64,000 nt of DNA, taken from assembly GCA_001600415.1 (NCBI GenBank), contig BCJX01000016.1, positions 577,154 through 641,153 on the forward strand, given 5' to 3'. Origin of the DNA: Pascua guehoae. Its lineage: Eukaryota; Basidiomycota; Tremellomycetes; Trichosporonales; Trichosporonaceae. The notes below the pieces were generated by a model. The model was not told where the DNA came from, searched no databases, and saw only the letters and a list, made by a program, of their open reading frames with translations. The number at the start of each line of letters is the position of its first letter. The first letter of the stretch is position 1. Positions 54,776 through 64,000 of this stretch are shown here, piece by piece. Position numbers and translations under genes: made by a program.

Positions 54776-55342
54776 ATACCTCTGTCACCGATTGTCACCA
54801 TGTACGCCGGCTTGCCCCATGGGGCCACGCCGCATGGACGTCTTTTAAAAGTAAATAAAATAAAGCAAAACGGAAGTGTGCGTTGATGGGACATGTGCAT
54901 GAAGAGTATTTGGGATGTTCCGGGGAGCAGTCGTTAATAGTCTTGCAAGTCGGTGGCCGCGAGGTGGACGAAGAGGTGAGTGTGAGGTGTGAAGTGTGAG
55001 TGTGAGGTGTGTGTTGGTTGGCCTGAGCTCGAACGAGCTGTGCCCGCCTGTGCGCTCGCTCACATGCGCGCTCGCTCGCGTGCGCGCTAGCACACAGTAT
55101 ATAGGCCATCTCGGTAGACTGTATTCAACATGAATCGCTCTATCGCTCCATCCCTCACTCGACAGTGTGAGTGTGACGTGTGGGTGTGACGTGTGGGTCT
55201 GAGGCTGGGTCGAGCAGAGGAAAGACAAAATGAGCAAACTAAGTAGTATTTCAAGGCGGTTGGTGAGGTTGGCCGACAATGTGGCGATGCAGCGAGTTGG
55301 AGCCATACGGCGCACTATTCGGGCTTCTTGGTACGCTCCTCT

Positions 55343-55418
55343 TGTCTTGCGTCCCCTTTTCGCACGGAGGTTATTGAAGCTGTCTTGCGTCCCCTTTTCG
55401 CACGGAGGTTATTGAAGC
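55343..55418. repeat. Perfect 38-bp tandem duplication
   Basis: TGTCTTGCGTCCCC...TTATTGAAGC occurs at 55343-55380 and again, identical, at 55381-55418. Confidence 0.95.
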
Positions 55419-55922
55419 TAGCGTGCTGTGGGTCAAACAATACAATAGGTGTCAAGGGTGAACGTTGGTTAGTGTCTGACTCTCCAAGATAGCAAACCCA
55501 AGACCGGCTCAACTGACCCTGCCCATGCCCACCCATACACACCCCACCCACATTTGCCCACGGCCACACGGCTGCATGGGTACCCAGGACATCCTGGGCT
55601 GTACAACTGCAGAGCTATCTAATAATTTCTCGCTCGGCGTTTTTGTGTTTTCGTTGCTTGGTCCATCGTTTTTGGTGGGCTTCTTCGCTTGCGCTTTACT
55701 TTGACGCGCTTGTTGCTTTCTTCTTCTTCTGCTTCTGCCTCTTCTTTCTTTACTTCTTCTTCTTCTGCTTCGTTCGTCTTTCGTTGGGGGGCCTGTCCGC
55801 CGACATGGGGCGGACAAGGCGGATGGACCGTTTTGCCCGCGGAGTCTATGCGGGAGGGGTGGAGAGAGGAGAGGTGATAGGTATGGGGCGGCTGAGAGGG
55901 GTTTCCGGAACACACAAAGTGT

Positions 55923-58900
55923 CTACTTGCCGGCGACGCTCGCACGGGCGCTCCTGCGCGGTGCCGCTGGCTGGGCTGGAACGGCGGGGGAAGGGGCTGG
56001 TGCCGGTGCAATCTTGGCAGGCTTTGGCGGTGACATTGACGACGGCTTGATTGCGACTGGCCTGGTGGGCACGGACGCGCGGCGGACAGGTAACCGGGGG
56101 ACCGGGATGGGTTTGGGTTGTGCCGGTGCGGTCGCAGGCGCGCCCTCTGTCGCCTGAGTTGGCGCCGAGTGTACGGGAGGTGCGGCCGGCGGGGCCGGAG
56201 GCTGCTGTGGTTGCACCGACATGGGTGCCTGCTGCATCTGTGGAGCTGGCGTCGGGACTGCCACCGCTGCCTTTGCGGCCTGCGCCGTCTGCACACCGAC
56301 AACCGTCGAGCGGCGACGCTTCGGCTGCGGGCATCCTTCGGGAGGCGCCACTGGGGTGCGCACAAGCGGGCCCTTGGGTGCGGTAGACGGGTGTGCAGTC
56401 GCCATCTGTGGACGAGCCTGGTTGCCCGCATGGAGGTTTGGTGTCGATCGCGACGCAGCCTGCATACGGGGGTGTGGCTGCGTCACAAACGGCATGCCAA
56501 AGCTCTCGGTCGACGACGTGTGCCGGAGCGAGATACCCGCCAGCTCCTTGAAGAGCTGGAACAGGTCCTCACGGAGAATGTTGGCGAGCAGTCGCGAGTC
56601 GGGGAGCTTGAGGCGCCGTGCGAGCTCTCGAGCCTCGACCAGTGGAATCCACACGCCCGGTACACCGGGGGCGTGGTGCATCCCCTGTGGCGATTTGAGG
56701 GGCACGGTCCTGTGCGAGGGGAGCGTCGGCGACGGCGCATTCAGGTATTCTGCCAGCTGGATCGACGGGACACCCAAAGCCGTGAGCAGCGCAGTGCCAT
56801 TGACAAAGTCAGTGTCCAGGCGGCGCAGCACAGTGCACCTGGTGCCCTTGGCCTCGTACACGTGCGAATAGCACGGCAGGTTGTCCACGACGCAAGCATC
56901 AATCCCAGGGAGCAGACGCTTGGTTGAGCTGTTTGTCGGCGTCGAGCGCGCAGACGATGTGCTCGGTGTGCTCGACGTGTTCGAGTTGGCGGGGGAGGCA
57001 GTGGATGTGCGTGCCACGGGTGAAACAGTTCGTGTAGGTGGTGCTGTCGTTGGGGCCGTCGAAGGGGCTGTAGGTGGTGCCGAGGGGGCGACAGATGGGG
57101 CTGCCGAGGGCGCTTGTGGTCTTGGGGCTGGAGGTGCAGCCGTTGGGTGTGCGACGGGAGCAACAGCTGGGGCCACGCGCGGAGCGACTGGTGTAGGTGT
57201 GGGAGCTGCAGAGGGTGCCATAGAGGGAGCCGCCAAAGGTGCCGGTGCCACGCGAGGTGCCACGGAGGGAGCCACGGAGGAGGCCACAGACGGAGCCACA
57301 GACGGAGCCACAGACGGCGCCACAGATGGGGCAACAGACGGAGCGACCGACGGCGCAACGGACGGGGCAACAGAAGCAGCCGCAGAAAGTGCCACAGAGC
57401 CAGCAGACGACGGTGCGGACGACGGGGCCGAAGACAGCACAGACGATGGTGTGGGCGACACCGAGGTCGGGGCCGGGGCTGGGCTCGGAGTAGCCACTGG
57501 TGGCGCAGACACTGGCGCTGGCGCTGGCGTCGGCGGCGGGGCGGTCTTGGCTGGTGCCGGGGCGATCAACGGTGGTGCAGGCTTGATCACGGGCTGCTTG
57601 AGCTTGGGCGACACTTTCGGGGCCGGCTTTGCAGCCAGTGTGGGTGGTGCACGAGCAGATGCGCCCGGGTGAGAGTCTGTCACTGGCGATTTCGGCGTGG
57701 CATTCGACAAAGGCACAGGGGCAGGTGCAATTGGGACAGGATGCGCGGGGGCTCTGGGTGCAATCTGGCGCGGACCAGGAGCATGAACTGGGGTCGGCTG
57801 GGTCGGTTGAGTCGGCTGTGATTGGCTCGGCGGCGACCGGTTGGGTGGAGCTTGGTTGGGCTGACTGATTTTGTTGATCTGCTGGACCTGGATGGGTTCG
57901 CTGGCTGGAACAGAATCAACCATCATGCAGTCGAGCGATATGACGCCGCCAGCAGATGTCGGAGAGTGGAGCGCATTCGGGTCGAGGTTTGCGAAGAGCG
58001 CGTCGCACGTGTTCATGGCAGTCATCTGCAATGCCAGGGGCGAGAGCGTCGTGGGCGTTCCCAACTCTGGGATGCTCTCGGCCGAGGGGAATCCACTCAG
58101 CTCGGACCACGGCGACGGCTGCGCGTCCGACCATGACACTGAGCCGATGGGCGACATGACGGGCGACGTGGAGCATGAGCCTTCGATGGAGCCCGCCACA
58201 GCGTCCGCAAATGCCTGCCGGCACGCACGCCATCGGCGACGGTTCTCCTCGGCTTCTGCACGCTTCTGCGCCCGGTGCAGTTCCTCCCGTGCCTCTGCCT
58301 CGACTCGGGCGAGTTCCAGTTCAGCGGGGCCAATCGCGTCGTCCTCGGCGTCGTCAATCTCAATGTCCACGGCAATGTCTACCGTCTCCGGCTCAGGCTT
58401 GGGCGGTTCGATGACGACAACCTCGGTTGGCGGCGCAGGCGTAAGGCGTGCCTCGGCCTTGCGGGGCGTAGAGCGGTTGCGGCGTCCAGCACTCGCACGC
58501 AAGCTGCGCTTACGTACAAGCGGTGGTGGCGTGGACCTTTCAGGCACGGCTGCGAGTCCTCCAATCGGCACAAACGGATTGTTGACACCAATGCCACCCC
58601 AGCTACCGCTGCAACGTGAAATGTCATGGCGAGCGGGGCGGCGTCCGCGGATCGGGGTGCGTTCCGCCTTGGCCTTTTTTGCGCTAGGCAGCCACTCGTC
58701 GAGCTCTTCCATCCGGATGCTCTCGGGCCCATCGAGGCAGCAGTCGTACAAGTCTTCCTCGAGTTCAAACGACGGCAGTTCAGATGAGCGTGACGAAGGA
58801 GACTGTGAAGACGACACGGTCGACTCGCGCGAGGTTTCGAACAAGAGTGAGGCCGTGTCCTCGCCGTCCGTCGACGTTGTCGCTGCGGGCGATGGATAGT

Positions 58901-61155
58901 AGTCTTCTGGCTCTTGCTTGACAATTGCACGTGCCCACTCGGCTGTCTGCAGTTGGCGGTCGCGGTCTGGAGATGCAACGTCGGCGATGGAAGCCGTCTC
59001 GTCGCACAATTCCTCTGCATGCACCGGGAGCTGTCCAGACTCGTCGAGCCAAGACTCGTTCTCCACGTGGGGCGAGACGTCAATGTCCATTGCCATGCTC
59101 GTATCCTCGTAGCGTGCGCGCGTGAGATGGTGCAGCGGGCTCATGTCCAGACCGAGTTGAGGCAGAGTGCGTCCAGCCATGTTGGGCGACGAGACGGGAC
59201 TCGAAACGCTCCACATTGGGAGTGCCGGCGGGCACGCACCAGTACGCAGCTTGCCAACCAGCACTGCATTGGTGGTTGCAGTGGATGTGCTGTCGGCCGC
59301 GCTCTCGGTCTCGGACGGCGGTGGAAAGTTGTCGAGCTGGTTGAACGCCAGGTCTGACTGTAAGCCTTCAGGAGGGAACGGGAAGAGTTCGCGCATCGCA
59401 TTGGTTGCTGCGCTGAGCTTTGGGTCGTCGTCCTGTTGCCATGTAGAAGGAAGCTCGTCGTCGTCGGCTCGGATCAATAGACCCGATCCCGTACCCCACT
59501 CGGATTCACGCATCTCGTCGTCCGAGCTCGAGCTCGACGTATCCAAAGCATTGTTGAATCGCTCATCGTCAATGCTTCGCCGCGCACCCCAGATCGTATT
59601 ATCCAGCGAATGCGATGGGAACGGCGAGTGATGTGGTTGGGGTAAAGGCTGCGGCGCAGAGACGGGGGAGAAGAAGAGCTCGCCAAATGGCGAAATTGCC
59701 TTGCGCGAGGGGACCTGGGGGAAGCGTGAGGATCCTGCTTCGACGACGATTGGTGGAAGCACGATCCGGCGAGCCTGGCGCTTGTTTGTAGGAGGCGCAT
59801 CTGGTCCCGCGTCAGAGTCGGAAGATTCAGAGTCGGACGAATCGAGCACATGGGTGCGTCGTCGTTGCCGGCGTCCTGATGGTGTCGACGGCGTGACGGG
59901 TAGCGGGGTGGTCGACTCGATTGTGCGGCTTCGTGACGACGCACGCGAGCTCGATGGCACATCGCTCTCGTCGCCAGCGACCGACGCATCGTCGGGGACG
60001 GTCGCAGCAGCCGATAGGCGTAACTTGATACGCGGGACGGCCGGTGCGGCAGGGGCCGCAGTATCCGACACCGAGGTCGATGGAGTCGATTCCTTGCTGT
60101 CCTTTGCCTCCTTGCGCTCCTTTGGTTCCTTCGACTGCTTTCTGTCCTTTCGGGTGCTAGCCTTTGTCTCGTCCTTTTTGGGGCGAATGGGCTTTGGGCG
60201 CTGGGAAGCAGCTTTGCGCGGCGCAGGCTTTGGGACCACGATTCCCGCAAATGGATCACGCCACTTTGCACGCCCCACATCGCCAGAGAGGTACCACACG
60301 GGGCCCTTTGGACGAGTAGGGCGGTCAAACGCGTTGGGGTGGAGCGCGGGAGCCAACACTGCCTCTGCGGTCGCACCAGAAAGTTGGTACTTTATCAACA
60401 GAGGTTTGCGTGGTGGAGCAGCCTTTGCACAACGCGACTGGTGCATGCGGATCGCGTTGGCGATCATTGTCGACGGCGCAACGGCGACGGATGGCGGACG
60501 GAGCCATCCGCGGTCAAAGGCGAAATTGGCGAGCTCATCGGGCGAGAGAGCGAGATTACCCTGGGAAAAACAGTCAGCACGGTCACTCGGAGGGTCCGAT
60601 TCTCCTTCCCCATTGTAACATCGCACACCTGATACGCAAAAAGGTACTCACCATGGAGGCGCATGCACCGCAGATGGCCATGAGCACATCGTCTTGCTCG
60701 TCCTCGTCATGGATGCCGCATACATCCTTGCCTCCAAAGTCTGCAGGGAAGGGGATGGCGCGGCGCTCCTTGGCGTTCTGAGCATTCCGCAATCCATGTG
60801 CCTTGGGCTCGACAAAGCTCTTGCTGTGCGCGCGTGTTGCCCCCAACGGGGTGGACGCCGAGGACGATGGCGCTGGCGAGTTGGGGTTGGTCGGCGTCAG
60901 TGGGCCGCCGGCAGGGGAAGCTGCCGACGAGGCCACCGAAGGCGACGCAGACCCCGAAGCCGCTGATGCTGCAAGGGCACCTGCAGCACCGAGCGAGCGG
61001 CGCGCGCGAGTGACACGCGTTGGGCGCGAGGGCCCAGCCGCGGACTGCTGCGCGTCCGTGGGAGTGGCGGGAGCTAAGGCTACCGGGGTGGGGCGAAGTG
61101 GTGTGGGCGTGTTTGTCGAAGCGGTTGTCGCAGTCTGCCGTGTGGGGCGAGCCAT
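55923..61155 (-). CDS. Large putative nuclear regulator with Gds1-like and APSES/KilA-N-like regions, 1,713 aa
   Basis: Exon 1 is 61155-60652 and exon 2 is 60560-55923, joined in phase 0 (ACASM/GNLALS). The N-terminal 120 residues are Ser/Thr/Ala/Pro-rich. Residues 145-240 (DEDEQDDVLMAICGAC, LSPDELANFAFDRGWLRPPS, TMIANAIRMHQSRCAK, PPLLIKYQLSG-like) match my memory of the winged-helix region of fungal Gds1 proteins. Acidic, Ser-rich disordered sequence follows, with an EEIEREAREELHRAQKRAE-like helix and a 12-bp repeat array encoding APSV units (about 57400-57240). Near residues 1385-1520 the pattern VLRRLDTDFVNGTALLTALG, GVWIPLVEARELARRL and LLANILREDLFQLF is that of an APSES/KilA-N DNA-binding domain. 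The basic C-terminus ends RRSARASVAGK. A DNA-binding regulator is likely; the target is unknown. Confidence 0.82.
57240..57400 (-). repeat. 12-bp coding minisatellite (APSV)n
   Basis: About twelve copies of a GCCACAGACGGA-type 12-mer (plus-strand reading) encode Ala-Pro-Ser-Val units in frame within the large regulator gene. Confidence 0.9.
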
Positions 61156-64000
61156 ACCGCGGGGGGGGGTCGTGAGGAAAAGGTGTCGTCGGGCCGGCCT
61201 GGGCGAGTTGGGCTATTGCTCACTCGCAAGGGGACCCGAGGCGGCCGACGACGTGGATAACGACTTTGCGCGAGGTGCTACCGGTGCACAAACTGGACTG
61301 ATGAGCAAATCAATGTGATGATGGGAGAGTGGGAGAAGGGAAGATTGAGGGGTGTGCTGGATTTTTTCGTGTCGTGATATGGGTGGCAAAGGTCGAGTTT
61401 TGCGACACGCGGTCGGGAAGCAACAGTATTGTTTGCAACGTCGGCAGCAAAAATGGGGTGGCAAACGGACGCAAGGACGAGGTGGTGGGCACGGGGGCGG
61501 CAGGGAGGGCCTGATGGGTGGGGGTCGGTGTGCCAGTTTTTGTGCAGGCCGAGGCGCGGAGGCGGGTGGTGGCGCGATGACGGCGTTGAGTGGTGACTCG
61601 AGTCTGCGAACGTCCGGTCACGTTCCAGCAATTCTCCACTGGCAACGGCCAAGCGGTGCGGTGCCGTTGCGCTCGGTTATGCGCGTTCAAGGCGGAGGCG
61701 ACCACGCGTACGATTGAGGTAATGCAGTGACCGCTGTGGACCGGTCGGAGACGGAGGAAGGATGGGGTTGCCGGAGATTGGAAGTTGGGAGAAAAGAGTA
61801 GTGGTGCGAAGGGGTACGACGGGTGGAATGCGTACTTACCTGGGGCAGCGATGCAGGGGGGCAGTCAAAGTGGGCCAGTGGCCAGCCAGTCGGGGGTGGG
61901 GGTGGGGGCGGTGTGTCGTTTGTTTTGGTATGCAGAATGGAGAAACGGCCTGCCTGGCGTGTGCGCGACGCGACGACCACGACAATGACCTGAGACGTGC
62001 GCACGGTCGTGAAAAGGCAGGGGCTTTTCAAAGGGAAAAAGAACGACACAAACTGCCAGACAGGCGGGACAGGCGACGCCGCCTTACGACGACGTTGGGT
62101 ACGCTGGATACGCTGGTATGTCCTGGCCGCGTTGCCTGGTCGTGGTCACTCGCACCTGGATCCCCTCTGTTTGTCTGTCACAGCAAGGGGGGAGGCGGTC
62201 CCAAGGCTTGGCTCGGCGTGTGTCTGTCTCTGGGTGTGCCGTGCAGTGCTCTGCAGCTAGTGTGCACAACAACACGAATCACGAACGGACGGGTCACGAC
62301 CACGAGATCCGTGCACCGGTCGGGCGCGGCCGATACAGGTCGATGATGCAAACAGGTGCACGCGATAGGCAGCAGGTGCAGCTCAAAGAGGGAGGATCCG
62401 ATGAGGATCTCCGGGGGCCGGAGGGCCGAGCGCAATGCACTGTACTTGGGGTGGTTTTGGGCGTGTGTCGCTGCGTCGGCTGGGACGGGCGATAATATCC
62501 CCCCAGGGCTGGCAAACAGCAAACAGGGGCGCAGACCAGACGCGGTGTGTCGACTGTTTGTTTCGCAACACGGACGGTTGGACAAAAAAGACAGTGACGG
62601 AAAAGGAGACGGCGACCAGGCAAACTCTTTTGCTTTTTCAGTGTCGATCGCACGCCGCTGCCGTGGGGTAGTTGGTGGAGGCGGAACGGGGCGGGGTGAC
62701 GACCGAGGTGACAGAGGAGGAGAGGAGGAAAGGGGGGAGGGGGGAGCGGAGGGGGAGGACGGGTGCCGAGTGGTGGAGTCGGGTATGTGGTTTTGAAAGC
62801 GATGCACGAGACGATGGTCGGAGGAAGAGAGAGAAGAAGCAAAGCGAGGGACAATAACGAGGGTGGTGGGTGGGTAGGTGTTGGTGATGGCGCGCGTGTG
62901 GGTGGGTGGGGTGGGTGGTTCGCGGGACGAATGAATGGAATGGCTACCAACAGGGGGGGAAAGGCGAGGGAGGAAGCAACAGGCCGGCGGGTGAGGTGAG
63001 GCATGCACAGGACAGGGAAAGGGGGGAAAGCGCGGAGACCAACGGAGCGAGAACCGGCAGGAACAACCAACTACTACTGGCACACACACACTCTGTACTA
63101 GGACCTGGCCACCTGGCCTCCTGGGGAGAGATGGGTGGGTGGTTGAGTGGGATCGCATCAGGTCCCACACACACCCCAACCCAACCAACCCACTTTTGGA
63201 CAGAATCGACCGACCGACCGGCACTGCAGCGGCGCGGCGGCACAAACGGGCAAAACTGTGTCCAGGCCCCGTCCGTCACCCGTCATCCACTCTGGGTCCG
63301 ACAGATCTACAAGTGCGTGTCATGACTTTGTGACCTTTGGCTACTGCCCTACTGCCCCCTCCCTGTAGCGTCCGTGGAGGCGACTAGCAACTCTGAAGGC
63401 AAAGCACGCAGAGCGAGTCAAAATCGCAGTGGTCGCCTTTTGAATCGCATCTGGGCGTTTCTGGGCTCACTAGGTCTGGCGCGTTGGGGCGGCTGCACGA
63501 GCTGCTGGAGCTTCTGGGTAGAGCAGGCGACAATCCCTGCAATCCGACCACTCGTGTTCCTGCGATTCACCTCGGGTGGCTGTGCCTTTTGGCCTCTTTG
63601 GGTCGTTCGCGTCTGGCGCCGTGCCGTGTGCCAGTGAACGATTTTTTCGAGCGCCTCGCAATGTCCTGTCCTGTGTCATGTCAGTCGCAAAAAAAAAAAC
63701 AAAAAAAATACAGTGCACGTCACAGGTAGGGCCTTGGGGCTTTTGGTTTAGGGTGCCTCACCCGGCCCAAGGCGGCCGGCCGGACGGGGAGAGGGGGCGA
63801 CATTCCTGGAAGCAAACCAACCGCAGGCGCCACGAATGCAAATCAAATGAGTCACGTAGGCACCCTCGGTCGACGCGCCTATCCCCCCCTTCCCTAGCTG
63901 GCCCCTTCCTTGGCTCTCCTGGCTCTCTTGGTGCTCACTTGGCACCAGCACAATCCCCATGTACCCATGTTAGCATGGCCCACCCCTAGTCCCGTGCCTG
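61156..64000. other. Intergenic region to the right edge (2.8 kb)
   Basis: No credible gene was found. The first kilobase should hold the promoter of the large regulator gene. The 62.6-63.0 kb part is G/purine-rich on the plus strand. A short A-rich stretch (A10C A7) is at about 63690-63708. Frames of up to 355 codons on the minus strand near 62.2-63.2 kb are Ser/Pro-rich by composition only and lack any motif. Confidence 0.5.

Larger units (their letters stand above)
54295..55922. promoter_or_regulatory. Intergenic: gene C promoter and 3' flank of the APSES gene
   Basis: This holds the block shared with gene A at 54641-54775, a TTGCCTG triplet repeat at about 54616, and a 38-bp tandem duplication at 55343-55418. 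No coding sequence was recognised. Confidence 0.5.

Noticed and set aside
56881..58899. Plus-strand open frames opposite the large regulator gene, Gly/Ala/Thr-rich
   Set aside because: They mirror the (APSV)n and Pro/Ala-rich codons of the minus-strand gene and have no motif of their own.
62178..63245. Minus-strand frame of 355 codons at the right edge
   Set aside because: It is Ser/Pro/His-rich from a pyrimidine-rich strand. Neighbouring frames look the same and no splice-supported gene could be built.

Overview
The window is nuclear DNA from a GC-rich, intron-rich basidiomycete fungus. The genes look like those of a tremellomycete yeast, and Trichosporonales is my best guess. This rests on overall gene style, short GT-AG introns with CTRAC-like branch points, and clear fungal housekeeping proteins (Rsp5, Mif2, Pro1, Nup133, Sec53, Cog6, Pis1). 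No virus, plasmid, CRISPR, intact transposon or tRNA was recognised. All gene models below were spliced by eye and their products named from remembered families; no search was run.

Layout: (1) 1-4.6 kb: the first exon of a minus-strand gene leaving the window, possibly SNU23/ZMAT2-like, then RSP5 (minus). (2) 4.6-7.6 kb: gene-poor DNA with at least six unrelated tandem repeats. (3) 7.6-13.3 kb: MIF2/CENP-C and PRO1 (glutamate 5-kinase), both minus. (4) 14.1-15.9 kb: a small membrane protein of unknown function (plus) whose frame needs a 20-nt microexon. (5) 16.3-19.4 kb: a 1,027-residue coiled-coil protein with a SAP-like C-terminus (minus). (6) 21.1-25.6 kb: NUP133 (plus). (7) 25.7-30.4 kb: an acetyl-CoA transporter of the SLC33 family (minus). 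(8) 31.5-33.6 kb: SEC53 phosphomannomutase (plus). (9) 34.0-38.7 kb: COG6 (minus) with a 1,255-nt intron full of degenerate repeats. (10) 39.5-41.8 kb: PIS1 (plus), with a run of 63 G in an intron. (11) 43.0-45.4 kb: an unrecognised low-complexity protein (minus). (12) 46.2-54.3 kb: an accessory block on the minus strand with three related cysteine-rich genes (called A, B and C here). B has an in-frame stop at a conserved Cys, and A and C share a block of upstream noncoding sequence. (13) 55.9-61.2 kb: a 1,713-residue putative regulator with a Gds1-like N-terminus and an APSES/KilA-N-like C-terminus (minus). (14) 61.2-64 kb: no gene seen.

Most of the window is unlinked housekeeping: ubiquitin ligation, kinetochore, proline synthesis, nuclear pore, mannose activation, Golgi tethering and phosphatidylinositol synthesis. 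SEC53, COG6, PIS1 and the acetyl-CoA transporter all serve the secretory pathway, but nothing shows that they are co-regulated. The best candidate for something undescribed is the A/B/C cysteine-rich family, which I cannot place in any named family. A second theme is the many long introns (300-1,255 nt), several filled with degenerate short tandem repeats, beside ordinary introns of 37-66 nt.
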